From Gluconobacter sp. P1C6_b (lineage in GTDB: Bacteria; Pseudomonadota; Alphaproteobacteria; Acetobacterales; Acetobacteraceae), in contig NZ_JACRVU010000008.1 of the NCBI RefSeq assembly GCF_018811945.1, forward strand, positions 62,001 through 126,000: a stretch of DNA of 64,000 nt, read 5' to 3'. The notes under the pieces were generated by a model. That model saw only the letters and a program-made list of their open reading frames with translations. It had not been told where the DNA came from and searched no databases. Positions within the stretch are counted from its first letter, which is position 1. Each line of letters opens with the position of its first letter. The position numbers were made by a program, and so were the translations under genes. Shown here piece after piece: positions 35,159 through 44,400 of this stretch.

Positions 35159-35784
35159 TGTCGCCACATTCCACGCATGCCGTCCCGGGGGTGTCTGGCA
35201 TCCTGAAACGGCACTGGCGCCTGGTCCTGTATCCGGTTGGCATGATCCCGGCAGTGTGGCTCGTCTGGCAGGGGCAGCATGGTGCGCTGGGTGCCGATCC
35301 GGTCAATGTCTTTGAACGCTCACTGGGGCTCTGGGCGTTCCGGTTTTTGCTGGCCTGCCTCGCCCTTGCGCCGCTGAGGCGCTTCACAGGCCTGAACTTG
35401 CTCCGATATCGTCGCCTGACCGGTTTGCTGGCGTTTTTCTATGCCAGTCTGCATCTGCTGGCCTATGTCGGCCTCGATCACGGTTTTGACTGGTCAGTCC
35501 TGTGGGTGGACATAACACACCGCTATTTCATCATTCTGGGAATGAGTGCGCTTGTCCTGCTCATTCCGCTTGCCCTTACGTCCAATGCCCTGTCCATGCG
35601 TCTGCTCAGGCGACGCTGGAAGTTTCTGCACCGGCTGATCTATCCCGCCGCAATTCTGGCGGGCATCCATTTTTTCCTGTCCTTCAAGACCCTGAACAGT
35701 GTGTCTGCTCCTTATCTCGCAGCACTGGCCCTGATTCTGCTGAGCCGTTTCCTGCCGCGTTCACGGACAGGAAACGGTATCTAG
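35158..35784 (+). CDS. msrQ: Heme-binding membrane subunit of MsrPQ
   Basis: A 208-aa integral membrane cytochrome with about six helices, which passes electrons from quinols or flavins to MsrP. Ferric-reductase-like elements include FLLACLALAPLRRFTG, then YRRLTGLLAFFYASLHLLAY with a heme-ligand His, and a further His in LHRLIYPAAILAGIHFFLS. The MsrP and MsrQ genes overlap by one base (TGATG). Length matches the family. Confidence 0.94.
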   Translation: MSPHSTHAVPGVSGILKRHWRLVLYPVGMIPAVWLVWQGQHGALGADPVNVFERSLGLWAFRFLLACLALAPLRRFTGLNLLRYRRLTGLLAFFYASLHLLAYVGLDHGFDWSVLWVDITHRYFIILGMSALVLLIPLALTSNALSMRLLRRRWKFLHRLIYPAAILAGIHFFLSFKTLNSVSAPYLAALALILLSRFLPRSRTGNGI

Positions 35785-35800
35785 TCACAAGGTAGGCTGC

Positions 35801-36364
35801 TCACGCTGCCGGTCGCAGGGCCGCGCGGATTTTCGGAGAGAGTTCCGTCAGGGCCGAGCGGCGCTGCGTCAGCATGTCGGCCGGGATGGGGCGGGTCGGG
35901 AAGTGACATCCGTCCGCCAGAAGCAGTCCGTCCGGCAGATGGGTGATTTCGCCGGGCCGGAAATCAAGCCGCGAAAGTGGAATGCCGCATGCCCCGAGCA
36001 CTGCGATATGCGCGCTGATCCCGAGCGTCAGGACCAGCTTCAGCCTGTGCATGTTCTGCAGTTCGGTACACAGGGCGGCGCGGCACTCCTCAAGTTCGGA
36101 AGGAAGGGCCAGCGGCTGGGGAGAGAGAGGCTGCATCACGGTGGTGATGCGCCCCACGATCGCGTCCGGCGATGCAGGCGCTGCATCGAAAACGATATTG
36201 TTGGCCCGTAAAAAGGAGCCCAGAGTCTCCACGGCGTCTTCCGGATCGAGGCACACGATCAGCATCTCGGCTGAAAGTGGCCCAATCCCTGACCGGTCCC
36301 CTTCCGCAGCGGAAAGAGGCGGGGGCGGGGAGGCGGTCGGTCCGGTAGAAGCCCGAGGTGTCAT
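35801..36364 (-). CDS. Uracil-DNA glycosylase-like protein, reduced
   Basis: A 187-aa protein whose second half recalls family 4/5 uracil-DNA glycosylases: ECRAALCTELQNMHRLKLVL, a TLGISAHIAVLG beta-alpha unit, then a C-terminal segment around CHFPTRPIP where the family has its HPS-type loop. The first half lacks the GxAPG-type catalytic loop and the Fe-S cysteine pattern. It may be a degenerate, non-catalytic UDG-fold protein. The start overlaps the NYN gene stop as ATGA, so the two are coupled. The first 25 residues are Pro/Ser-rich. Assignment by pattern only. Confidence 0.55.
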   Translation of the reverse strand: MTPRASTGPTASPPPPLSAAEGDRSGIGPLSAEMLIVCLDPEDAVETLGSFLRANNIVFDAAPASPDAIVGRITTVMQPLSPQPLALPSELEECRAALCTELQNMHRLKLVLTLGISAHIAVLGACGIPLSRLDFRPGEITHLPDGLLLADGCHFPTRPIPADMLTQRRSALTELSPKIRAALRPAA

Positions 36365-36969
36365 GAATCGCTGGTCTCGTCACTGTTGATGTCGGCAGGA
36401 TGACGGACAGGTCCCTGTCTGGGGGGATTGCGCGGTTCCGCCTGACGGCGCGTGAACGAAGGCGCAATGTCGGCCAGTTCCACGAACAGGTCAGCCTGAC
36501 GGCGCAGGTCGTCCCCGATCATGGGAGGCGTCGAGCGCATCGAGGAAATGACCGTGACCCGGACTCCGCGCGCCTGTACCGCTTCCACGGCGCGCCGCAG
36601 GTCGGAATCACCGCTTACGATCACGGCATGATCGAGACGGCCGGCCTGTTCCAGAAGATCCACTGTCAGTTCGACATCCATGTTTCCCTTGATACGCCGT
36701 CTTCCTGAATGATCCGTAAACTCCCGGGCATTTTTCAGCACGAGATGATAGCCATTATAGGCCAGCCAGTCGGTCAGGGGGCGAAGGGGGGAGTAGTCGT
36801 CCGTTTCGGGCATTGCGGCGTAATAGAAGGCACGCTGGAAAAGGCACTGGCTTTCAAATAGGTTGCGCAGGCTGCGGAAGTCGACTTCAAACCCCAGATT
36901 GCGGGCTGCGTGATGGAGGCTGGCGCCGTCGATGAAAAGGGCTGTGCGTTCGTTCTGGCGCAGAAGCAT
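36361..36969 (-). CDS. NYN domain (LabA/DUF88) protein
   Basis: A 202-aa PIN-like nuclease-fold protein. The acidic site residues are in LFIDGASLHHAARN (residues 12-25), GNMDVELTVDLL (around 95) and VSGDSDLRRAVEAV (around 118). LabA-type NYN proteins are thought to act on RNA in the cytoplasm, with partners mostly unknown. The C-terminal 40 residues are Arg/Pro-rich and probably disordered. It heads a two-gene leftward unit with the UDG-like gene and is divergent from rpoZ. Confidence 0.88.
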   Translation of the reverse strand: MLLRQNERTALFIDGASLHHAARNLGFEVDFRSLRNLFESQCLFQRAFYYAAMPETDDYSPLRPLTDWLAYNGYHLVLKNAREFTDHSGRRRIKGNMDVELTVDLLEQAGRLDHAVIVSGDSDLRRAVEAVQARGVRVTVISSMRSTPPMIGDDLRRQADLFVELADIAPSFTRRQAEPRNPPRQGPVRHPADINSDETSDS

Positions 36970-37088
36970 AAGGGTAATCCTGGTATGTAAAATATGTTTC
37001 CCTGTACGACAGGGGCAGAGACTGCCTTCCAGCTGCGAACGAGCTTGGATGCACTCAGGTTCAATTCCGGAGGTGAGGCAGGTGCGGA

Positions 37089-37117
37089 TTGCAATCGCAT
37101 GAAGCGCATGTTATTGC
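37089..37117 (+). promoter_or_regulatory. Candidate promoter of the rpoZ-rel operon
   Basis: TTGCAA (37089-37094) and TATTGC (37112-37117) are 17 bases apart; the first matches five of six at the -35 and the second three of six at the -10. A start near 37124 would give rpoZ a leader of about 45 bases. Confidence 0.4.
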
Positions 37118-37168
37118 CAGCATTCTCTCTTATTTTATTCCTTGTCTTACCCGAAGGGGGCCTGTCGC

Positions 37169-37564
37169 ATGGCGCGCGTAACCGTCGAAGATTGCATCGA
37201 GAAGGTTCCTAACCGTTTCGAACTGGTTCTGCTTGCTGCACAGCGTGCACGCGGTCTGTCGCGCGGTGAGGAAATCCGTCTGGATCGTGAAAACGACAAG
37301 AACACGGTCGTCGCCCTGCGCGAAATCGCCGAAGACAAGGTGAGCCTGCCGGTTCTGCGCGAAGGCATCATCCGCTCCCTGGCCCGTGCACCTGAGCCGG
37401 AGCCCGTTGATGAGGAAGTGCTGGATCTCATTCCGACCGACCAGAACATCTTCGGTCTGCAGGATGTCTCCACCGAGGAAGAGCACGCCCACATGGCAGA
37501 GAACATGTCTGCTGACGAGGCTGCCGCGATCGAAGCTGAGCTGGGTGGCCGGGGTCGTCGCTGA
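37169..37564 (+). CDS. rpoZ: RNA polymerase omega subunit
   Basis: A 131-aa protein that helps assemble RNA polymerase and forms part of the ppGpp site. [20 protein letters not shown] and [14 protein letters not shown] are the family core; an acidic C-terminal tail (rich in Glu and Ala) makes it longer than E. coli omega (91 aa), as is common in alphaproteobacteria. GAAGGGGG precedes the ATG at 37169. The rel gene follows 36 bases later, a functional pairing since ppGpp binds at omega. Confidence 0.95.
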   Translation: MARVTVEDCIEKVPNRFELVLLAAQRARGLSRGEEIRLDRENDKNTVVALREIAEDKVSLPVLREGIIRSLARAPEPEPVDEEVLDLIPTDQNIFGLQDVSTEEEHAHMAENMSADEAAAIEAELGGRGRR

Positions 37565-37600
37565 TTTCTGCCCAAGTCTACTGAAAGGGGGATATGCTTC

Positions 37601-39898
37601 ATGCCTGATGCATCTTCCCCGACTGCGCCCCCGCCCGTAGCGAGCGGGGACTTCAAGCCGTCCATCGCCGGACTGCTCCGACGGATCGAAAGCTACGATC
37701 CGTCCGTCGATCTGACCCGGATCGAAGCCGCCTATGATGTCGCCGCCAATGCCCATAACGGGCAGCGCCGCGACAATGGTGACGCTTACATCACTCATCC
37801 CATCGCAGTTGCAAACATCCTTGCCGGTTTCCGTATGGATGCAACCTCGATCATGGTGGGGCTGCTCCACGATACCGTTGAGGACACGGGTGTTTCCTGT
37901 GACTCCCTTAAAGCCCGTTTTGGCGAAGATGTTGCAGCCCTTGTCGATGGGGTGACGAAGCTCACGCGCCTTGAGCTCCAGTCTGATCGTACCAAGCAGG
38001 CGGAAAACTTTCGCAAGCTCGTTCTCGCCATGTCGCGGGATATCCGTGTCCTGATCGTCAAGCTGGCCGATCGTCTGCACAATATGCGCACGCTGCATTA
38101 CGTTCAGCGGACCGACCGCCGGCAGCGTATTGCCCGTGAGACGATGGATATCTATGCGCCTCTGGCCGAGCGCATCGGTATGGATCGGGTCAAGACAGAG
38201 CTTCAGAATCTTTCCTTCGCCCAGCTTGAGCCTGAAGCCGATGCGACAATCCGTGCCCGCCTGAACTTTCTGCGCGGGCAGGGGGCGGATGTTATCGAAC
38301 AGGTCCGCCAGGAGTTGATGGCCCTGTGCGCCGAAAGCGGGATCGACAAGGTTGAAGTGACGGGGCGTGAAAAATCGCCCTATTCGATCTGGGAAAAAAT
38401 GCAGCGCCGGAATGTGGCGTTCGAGCAGCTTTCGGACATCATGGCGTTCCGTCTGCTCGTTCCCACACGTGACGCCTGCTACATGGCGCTTGGCGCGATT
38501 CACGGCGCTTATCCGATGATCGCCGGGCGCTTCAAGGATTACATTTCCACACCCAAGGCCAACGGATACCAGAGCCTTCATACCGGCGTGACGCTGCGTC
38601 ATCCGCGCAACCAGAAGATCGAGGTCCAGATCCGGACCGCCGAAATGCACGATCTGGCTGAAAACGGTGTGGCGTCGCACTGGGCCTATAAGGAACATGC
38701 AACGCCGAGCGAGCGCGAAGCTGCGGCCCTGTCTTCGGCCTTCGGCGCGCCGACCCGCAAGCTGCGCTGGGTTCAGGATCTGCTGGAAATCCTCGAGGAC
38801 AGTCAGGCTCCCGACGAGTTCCTCGAAAACACCAAGCTTGAACTCTATCAGGACCAGGTTTTCTGCTTCACCCCCAAAGGGCAGCTGATTTCCCTGCCCC
38901 GTGGCGCAACGCCCGTCGATTTCGCTTATGCGGTACACAGTCAGGTTGGCGACACCTGCGTAGGGGCTAAGGTCAATGGCCGTCTGATGCCTCTGCGGCA
39001 CGAACTGCAGAATGGCGATCAGGTCGAGATCATGACGGCTCGTGGCGGTACGCCATCGCCGTCGTGGGAGCGGTTCGTCGCAACCGGCAAGGCCCGTGCC
39101 CGCATCCGGCGCTTCGTGGCGCAGCAGCAGCGTCAGGTCCATCTCGATAATGGCCGTGCCGCCATTGCCAAGGCGTTCCGTCAGGAAGGCGTGGACGGGT
39201 CCGAAAAAGTCCTCGACGGGATTCTCAAGGAACTGCGTCAGGCGTCGGTGGAAGACCTGTACGTCTCGGTCGGAAATGGTCAGCTTGGCCCCAAGGATGT
39301 GGTCAATACGGCCTATCCGGAGCTGCGTCAGAGCGTCCGTGCGCCGAGAATGGTGCCCGGCCTTTCTCCCCGTTTCGGGCAGTCCCTCATGCTCGGCGCC
39401 GGACATGCCGGGTCCAAGGCTGCTACGACCCATTCAGGCAGTACGATCAAGGGAATCGGCTCTGGTATCGCCATCAGTTTTGCCGGTTGCTGCCGTCCCC
39501 TGCCGGGTGATCCGATCGTCGGGATCATCGCTCAGGGTAAGGGCGTCACCATCCACCGTCGTGGCTGCCAGAACCTGTCCAGCTTCGCCGATACGCCCGA
39601 GCGTTTTCTCGAAGTGGACTGGGACTACGAGGCTCTCGGCCGCCGTCAGGGCGCCGAGCCCTATACGGCCCGCCTGTCCGTTGTCGCAGCCAACGAACCT
39701 GAGGTTCTTGCAACGCTCACCAACGTGGCCGCCAAGCACAATGGCAGTGTCATTAACCTCAAGATCGTCAACCGGCAGCTCGATTTCATGGAAATCCTGG
39801 TCGATCTTGAAGTGAAGGATCTGCGTCATCTCTCGTCCATGATCGCGGCGTTCCGCACGGCGGTGGGCGTCATGCAGGTCGAGCGGGCCAAGGGATGA
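37601..39898 (+). CDS. rel: Bifunctional (p)ppGpp synthetase/hydrolase
   Basis: A 765-aa stringent-response enzyme. The HD hydrolase domain (about 25-180) has THPIAVANIL and GLLHDTVEDTG. The synthetase domain (about 230-345) has KSPYSIWEKM and the RFKD loop, which marks a bifunctional Rel/SpoT rather than a synthesis-only RelA. A TGS domain (about 420-485) begins VFCFTPKGQLISLPRGATP, and an ACT domain closes the protein. AGGGGG precedes the start. It is cotranscribed with rpoZ and acpS. A 767-aa antisense ORF is a shadow. Confidence 0.96.
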   Translation: MPDASSPTAPPPVASGDFKPSIAGLLRRIESYDPSVDLTRIEAAYDVAANAHNGQRRDNGDAYITHPIAVANILAGFRMDATSIMVGLLHDTVEDTGVSCDSLKARFGEDVAALVDGVTKLTRLELQSDRTKQAENFRKLVLAMSRDIRVLIVKLADRLHNMRTLHYVQRTDRRQRIARETMDIYAPLAERIGMDRVKTELQNLSFAQLEPEADATIRARLNFLRGQGADVIEQVRQELMALCAESGIDKVEVTGREKSPYSIWEKMQRRNVAFEQLSDIMAFRLLVPTRDACYMALGAIHGAYPMIAGRFKDYISTPKANGYQSLHTGVTLRHPRNQKIEVQIRTAEMHDLAENGVASHWAYKEHATPSEREAAALSSAFGAPTRKLRWVQDLLEILEDSQAPDEFLENTKLELYQDQVFCFTPKGQLISLPRGATPVDFAYAVHSQVGDTCVGAKVNGRLMPLRHELQNGDQVEIMTARGGTPSPSWERFVATGKARARIRRFVAQQQRQVHLDNGRAAIAKAFRQEGVDGSEKVLDGILKELRQASVEDLYVSVGNGQLGPKDVVNTAYPELRQSVRAPRMVPGLSPRFGQSLMLGAGHAGSKAATTHSGSTIKGIGSGIAISFAGCCRPLPGDPIVGIIAQGKGVTIHRRGCQNLSSFADTPERFLEVDWDYEALGRRQGAEPYTARLSVVAANEPEVLATLTNVAAKHNGSVINLKIVNRQLDFMEILVDLEVKDLRHLSSMIAAFRTAVGVMQVERAKG

Positions 39899-39902
39899 CG
39901 TT

Positions 39903-40376
39903 ATGATCCTCGGCATGGGGACGGACCTGTGCATGATTTCGCGCATTGAAAAAAGTGTCGAACGCTTTGGGGATCGTTTCCTGAATCGTGTTTTTACCGA
40001 AGCCGAGCGCGCCTATGCCGACCGCTTTACGGGTACCGCACGCATGGGCAGCTACGCCAAGCGCTGGGCGGCCAAGGAAGCCTGTGCCAAGGCTTTGGGA
40101 ACGGGCTTTGCGAACGGGGTCATGCTTCAGGATATCGGAGTCTGCAATGGCCCGGGCGGTGCGCCGGAACTCCTGCTTTCAGGTGGAGCGGAAGAGGCCC
40201 TGAAGCGCCTGACCCCGTCAGGGCAGGGCGCCCAGTTGCTCGTCAGTATGAGTGATGATCCGCCCTTTGCCCTTGCGCAGGTCATCATACAATCCGTCCC
40301 CTTGGCGGGTGTGCAGTCCGCTCCGCATGCATCCGTCCGGATTGAACCGCTCGCCAATGCCGCCAAGCTGCGTTAA
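39903..40376 (+). CDS. acpS: Holo-[acyl-carrier-protein] synthase
   Basis: A 157-aa phosphopantetheinyl transferase that activates acyl carrier protein. The Mg-binding Asp is in GMGTDLCMISRIEK (residues 4-17), and the second motif is RWAAKEACAKALG (about 54-66). Usual AcpS is 120-140 aa; here about 20 extra residues at the C-terminus (after IIQSVPLAG) have no known role. It starts 4 bases after rel and ends 9 before lepB. Confidence 0.95.
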   Translation: MILGMGTDLCMISRIEKSVERFGDRFLNRVFTEAERAYADRFTGTARMGSYAKRWAAKEACAKALGTGFANGVMLQDIGVCNGPGGAPELLLSGGAEEALKRLTPSGQGAQLLVSMSDDPPFALAQVIIQSVPLAGVQSAPHASVRIEPLANAAKLR

Positions 40377-40385
40377 GAGCGTCTC

Positions 40386-41201
40386 ATGACCAAGGAGAAC
40401 AGGCCCGTGCAGGGTTCAGAAAGTGCCGGCGACAAGCCCGCGCGCCGCGAAGAGACGCTTGGCGAGAGCATCCGCTATTTCTGCGTGCTGCTGCTGGCTG
40501 TATTTGCCGTACGATCCCTCGTGGTGGAGCCTTTCAACATCCCGTCCGGCTCGATGATTCCGACGCTGCAGATCGGCGATTTCGTTCTGGTCTCGAAGTT
40601 CAGCTACGGCTATTCGCGCTTCTCGTTCCCGTTCTCGCCAAATGTCTTCAGCGGACGAATTCTGGGGGCTGAGCCGCATCGCGGTGATGTCGCGGTCTTC
40701 CGTTTTACGCGTGATACGTCCGTGGACTATATCAAGCGCATCATCGGCCTGCCTGGCGACCATATCCAGGTCACGGGCGGCAAACTGATCCTCAATGGTA
40801 TCGAAGTTCCCCGCACGGCGCTCGGGCATTACGAAGTGCTGGACGAGAACAACCGTCTCCTCAGCGGCGACCGTTACCGCGAAAGCCTCCCGGGAAGTGC
40901 GGGACGCCCTACCGTCGAGCATGACATCCTCAAGCTGACGGATGAGGGATTCGCCAACGACACGCCGGAATACGTCGTGCCTGAGGGCTCCTTCTTTGCC
41001 ATGGGCGATGACCGTGACGACAGTGCCGACAGCCGCTTTCAGGGCGATGGGCCGGATGATCTCGGCTTCGTTCCGATGCAGAACCTTGTCGGCCGTGCGC
41101 CCATCGTTCTGTTCTCCATGGATATGCGTCATCCTGCCTGGCAGTTCTGGTACTGGCCGACCGAGATCCGCTGGAACCGTTTTCTGCATTCCGTCACATG
41201 A
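40386..41201 (+). CDS. lepB: Signal peptidase I
   Basis: A 271-aa inner-membrane protease that removes signal peptides on the periplasmic face. One membrane helix (about 30-46) precedes the catalytic Ser56 in FNIPSGSMIPT; the general base Lys is in DYIKRIIGLPGD (about 117). Box E is FAMGDDRDDSADSRF. An insertion of about 50 residues between boxes D and E is within family range. The last bases overlap rnc as ATGA. Confidence 0.96.
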   Translation: MTKENRPVQGSESAGDKPARREETLGESIRYFCVLLLAVFAVRSLVVEPFNIPSGSMIPTLQIGDFVLVSKFSYGYSRFSFPFSPNVFSGRILGAEPHRGDVAVFRFTRDTSVDYIKRIIGLPGDHIQVTGGKLILNGIEVPRTALGHYEVLDENNRLLSGDRYRESLPGSAGRPTVEHDILKLTDEGFANDTPEYVVPEGSFFAMGDDRDDSADSRFQGDGPDDLGFVPMQNLVGRAPIVLFSMDMRHPAWQFWYWPTEIRWNRFLHSVT

Positions 41202-41932
41202 AACTTTCTCACACAGAAGCCCTGGCCTCGATGCAGGCCGCCCTGGGGCATGATTTCAAGAAGCCGGAACTGCTGAGCGAGGCCCTGACGCACCGTTCTG
41301 CCGTTTCCGGTCGCGACCCCCGTCGTGCCCGCCGTAACCAGCGCCCCAAGGGCAGCGGATCGAACGAGCGTCTCGAGTTCATCGGTGATCGCGTCCTCGG
41401 CCTGCTGATGGCCGAGTGGCTGCTGGAGCGCTATCCAGACGAGCAGGAAGGGGCCCTCGGTCCCCGTCATGCCCATCTGGTATCACGGACCGTGCTGGCT
41501 GAAATCGCCGATCAGGTTGGTCTCTCGGCCTCGCTCCAGATTTCCCCGCATGAGGAAGATGCCGGTATCCGGCGGCTGTCCAGCATCCGGGCGGACGCGA
41601 TGGAAGCCCTGCTTGGTGCGCTGTATCTCGATGGCGGTCTGGAACCGGCCCGCCGTGTTGTGCGCCAGTACTGGCAGTCCCGCATCGAAAGCGCCGACCG
41701 GCCCCACAAGGAGCCCAAGACGCTGCTGCAGGAATACATGCTCTCGCAGGGGCTGCCGCTTCCGCATTATGAACTCCTGTCTTCGGACGGCCCGTCACAT
41801 GCGCCGGTCTTTCGCGTCAGCGTCACGACGATGGGGCATACGGGAACGGGAGAAGCCGGCAGCAAGAGGCTGGCAGAAAGCGCAGCGGCAACCGCCCTGC
41901 TGAAACACCTCGGTCAGAATGTGGCGTCCTGA
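41198..41932 (+). CDS. rnc: Ribonuclease III
   Basis: A 244-aa endoribonuclease for double-stranded RNA, used in rRNA processing. The signature NERLEFIGDRVLGLLMAEWL holds the first metal ligands (about 50-60), and ADAMEALLGALYLDGG holds the catalytic Asp and Glu (about 128-143). A double-stranded RNA-binding domain fills about 165-240. A short basic insert (RDPRRARRNQRPKGSG) lies before the signature. It is coupled to lepB through ATGA. Confidence 0.96.
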   Translation: MKLSHTEALASMQAALGHDFKKPELLSEALTHRSAVSGRDPRRARRNQRPKGSGSNERLEFIGDRVLGLLMAEWLLERYPDEQEGALGPRHAHLVSRTVLAEIADQVGLSASLQISPHEEDAGIRRLSSIRADAMEALLGALYLDGGLEPARRVVRQYWQSRIESADRPHKEPKTLLQEYMLSQGLPLPHYELLSSDGPSHAPVFRVSVTTMGHTGTGEAGSKRLAESAAATALLKHLGQNVAS

Positions 41933-41957
41933 GATGTCATCAACAAAGGATCAGAAC

Positions 41958-42845
41958 ATGACCACGCGCTGCGGTTTCGTGGCTCTCGTCGGCGCCCCGA
42001 ACGCGGGGAAATCCACCCTGCTTAACCGGATTGCCGGAGCCAAGCTGTCCATCGTCAGCCCCAAGGCCCAGACGACCCGTTTCAGGACGCTCGGCATCGT
42101 CATGCAGGACAATGCCCAGATCATCCTCGTGGACCTGCCCGGCATCTTCAAGCCGCGCCGCCGCCTTGACCGGGCGATGGTCAACGCTGCCTGGTCCGGC
42201 TCTCAGGATGCGGATCTGACCCTGCTGCTGGTGGATGCAAAATCCGGCCTGCGCGAGGATGTTCGCGAGATCATCGCCAAGCTGGCCGAAAGCAAGAATC
42301 GCATCTGGCTCGTTCTGAACAAGACGGACCTCGTCGAGCGCGGTGAACTCCTGCCCCTGACGCAGGAAATCAGCGGTCTCATCACTGTCGAGCATGTCTT
42401 CATGCTGAGCGCCCGTTCGGGCGAGGGCGTGAGCGATCTGATGGCCCGTCTGGCTGCCGAACTGCCCGAAGGTCCTTTCCTCTATCCCGAAGATGACCTG
42501 ACGGACCTGCCGGACCGTCTGCTCGCCGCCGAACTGGTCCGTGAGCAGATCTTCATGCAGACGCATGAGGAAATTCCGTATCAGGCCACCGTCGAGACCG
42601 AGAGCTTCAAGGAGCGTCCGGACGGATCGGTCCGGATCGAGGTGACGATCTATGTCTCCCGTCCCGGGCACAAGGCCATTCTGATCGGGGAGGGTGGTCA
42701 CAAGATCAAGTCCCTCGGCGCACGGGCGCGGATGGAGCTTCAGGAGCTTCTGGACCGCAAGTGCCATCTTTTTCTGAACGTCAAGGAACGTGCGGGATGG
42801 GACGAGGAAAAGGCCCGGCTGCGCGCCATTGGTCTGGACGACTGA
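41958..42845 (+). CDS. era: GTPase Era
   Basis: A 295-aa GTPase that binds 16S rRNA in 30S maturation. G1 is VGAPNAGKSTLLNRI, G3 is DLPGIFKPRRRL (DLPG in place of the usual DTPG), G4 is NKTDLV and G5 is MLSARSGEG. The C-terminal KH domain has GEGGHKIKSLGARAR. AAAGGATC sets the start at 41958, 25 bases after rnc. The recO gene that often follows era in alphaproteobacteria is absent; pyrH comes next after a hairpin. Confidence 0.95.
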   Translation: MTTRCGFVALVGAPNAGKSTLLNRIAGAKLSIVSPKAQTTRFRTLGIVMQDNAQIILVDLPGIFKPRRRLDRAMVNAAWSGSQDADLTLLLVDAKSGLREDVREIIAKLAESKNRIWLVLNKTDLVERGELLPLTQEISGLITVEHVFMLSARSGEGVSDLMARLAAELPEGPFLYPEDDLTDLPDRLLAAELVREQIFMQTHEEIPYQATVETESFKERPDGSVRIEVTIYVSRPGHKAILIGEGGHKIKSLGARARMELQELLDRKCHLFLNVKERAGWDEEKARLRAIGLDD

Positions 42846-42851
42846 AAAAGA

Positions 42852-42884
42852 CAGGTGCCGGAGCGTTTGAAATCCGGCATCCTG
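42852..42884 (+). promoter_or_regulatory. Hairpin in the era-pyrH gap
   Basis: CAGG-TGCCGGA (42852-42862) pairs with TCCGGCA-CCTG (42873-42884, one bulged T), an 11-bp stem with a 10-base loop, 6 bases past the era stop. No T-run follows, so it may be a processing site, attenuator or 3'-protective structure rather than a terminator. Confidence 0.45.
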
Positions 42885-42956
42885 ACATCGCTTGTTCCAA
42901 TCCCGCCACGTCTGTATGACAGGCGCACGTCAAGACACATCCAGCCAGAGACGGGC

Positions 42957-43697
42957 ATGATGACCGAAAATCGAGAACAGAGCCCCTCCTACAAACGCGT
43001 CCTGCTCAAGGTGTCCGGTGAGGCACTCATGGGCGACGGACCGTCAGGGGTGGACCCCGTAATGGTGGACATGGTTGCCGCCGACATCGCTGACGTGGTG
43101 GCTTCCGGAGTGGAAGTCTGCCTTGTCGTCGGCGGTGGCAACATCTTCCGCGGCCTTGCTGCCGCAGCCAAGGGCATGGACCGCGCACAGGGTGATTATG
43201 CCGGTATGCTGGCCACCGTCATCAATGCGCTGATGCTGCAGAACGCGCTCGAGCGTCGCGGCATGGAAACGCGCGTCATGACCGCGATCCAGATGGCCGC
43301 CATTGCCGAGCCCTATATCCGCCGCCGCGCCGTGCGGCACATGGAAAAGGGCCGCGTCGTTATTTTCGCAGCCGGTACCGGCAATCCGTTCTTCACGACG
43401 GATACGGCAGCCGCCCTCCGCGCCAACGAGATGGAGTGCGATGCGCTCTTCAAGGGTACGCAGGTGGACGGCGTCTATTCCGCCGACCCGCGCCGCAACC
43501 CGGACGCCCAGCGCTATGACCAGCTGACCTATCTCGAAGTCCTGGCCCGTGACCTGAACGTCATGGATGCCGCGGCCATCAGCCTTGCGCGTGAAAACAG
43601 ATTGCCCATCGTGGTCTTCAACATGCATGCTCCCGGCTCCTTCGGGGCCGTGATGCGTGGGGAAGGGCTCTTCACCAGGATCATCGAAGCGGACTGA
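42957..43697 (+). CDS. pyrH: UMP kinase
   Basis: A 246-aa amino-acid-kinase-fold enzyme converting UMP to UDP. Marks are [12 protein letters not shown] near the N-terminus, [10 protein letters not shown] (about 55-65), and [17 protein letters not shown] (about 140-156). Two adjacent ATG codons (42957, 42960) are possible starts. Longer readings from 42855 include the hairpin and lack homology. It leads the pyrH-frr-uppS-cdsA-dxr envelope operon; rpsB and tsf, its frequent upstream neighbours, are not here. Confidence 0.95.
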   Translation: MMTENREQSPSYKRVLLKVSGEALMGDGPSGVDPVMVDMVAADIADVVASGVEVCLVVGGGNIFRGLAAAAKGMDRAQGDYAGMLATVINALMLQNALERRGMETRVMTAIQMAAIAEPYIRRRAVRHMEKGRVVIFAAGTGNPFFTTDTAAALRANEMECDALFKGTQVDGVYSADPRRNPDAQRYDQLTYLEVLARDLNVMDAAAISLARENRLPIVVFNMHAPGSFGAVMRGEGLFTRIIEAD

Positions 43698-43765
43698 TCT
43701 CCGCATTTTCAACGAAATCTTCAGGCTCTCTCCTGAAAGCCACGTCGAACTGAAAGGAACAGCTC

Positions 43766-44332
43766 ATGTCCGCTGCCCTGAATGACCTTCTCGCCGATCT
43801 GACCCGCCGTATGGACGGTGCGATCGAAAGTCTGCGCCGGGACCTTTCCGGTCTGCGTTCGGGCCGGGCCAGTCCGAACCTTCTGGAGCCGGTGCGCGTC
43901 GAAGCCTATGGCTCGGAAGTTCCGCTGTCGCAGGTCGGGTCCATCGCTGTTCCCGAAGCCCGCATGCTGACGGTGTCTGTCTGGGACCGCACGGTTGTCG
44001 GCGCTGTCGAGCGTGCCATCCGGGACAGTGGCCTTGGCCTCAATCCATCCACGGACGGTCAGACGGTCCGCGTTCCCATTCCGGCCCTGACCGAAGAGCG
44101 CCGCAACGAACTGGCCCGCGCTGCCAGCCGTTACGCCGAGAACGGCAAGATTTCCGTGCGTGGCGTGCGTCGTGACGGCATGGAGCAGACCAAGGCCCTG
44201 GAAAAGAAGAGCGAGATCAGCCAGGACGACATGAAGACCTGGACCGACGCCATCCAGAAGCTGACGGACCAGTACATCAAGAAAGTGGACGATATCCTCG
44301 CGGACAAAGAACGCGAGATCAAACAGGTCTGA
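43766..44332 (+). CDS. frr: Ribosome recycling factor
   Basis: A 188-aa protein that with EF-G splits post-termination ribosomes. The core [17 protein letters not shown], the hinge [20 protein letters not shown] and the C-terminal coiled coil ([20 protein letters not shown]) are standard. GAAAGGAAC precedes the ATG. It follows pyrH by 68 bases, the order found widely in bacteria. Confidence 0.97.
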   Translation: MSAALNDLLADLTRRMDGAIESLRRDLSGLRSGRASPNLLEPVRVEAYGSEVPLSQVGSIAVPEARMLTVSVWDRTVVGAVERAIRDSGLGLNPSTDGQTVRVPIPALTEERRNELARAASRYAENGKISVRGVRRDGMEQTKALEKKSEISQDDMKTWTDAIQKLTDQYIKKVDDILADKEREIKQV

Positions 44333-44400
44333 TTGCGCATTTGTCTGCAGGATCTCTTCCCCGTCACGACCGTGTCGTCTCTTCTTCATCCGGGGGCGGC

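Noticed and set aside
37130-39433. A 767-aa open frame on the minus strand opposite rel
   Set aside because: It mirrors the codon bias of a certain gene, has no family resemblance and no ribosome site; long antisense frames are expected in GC-rich DNA.
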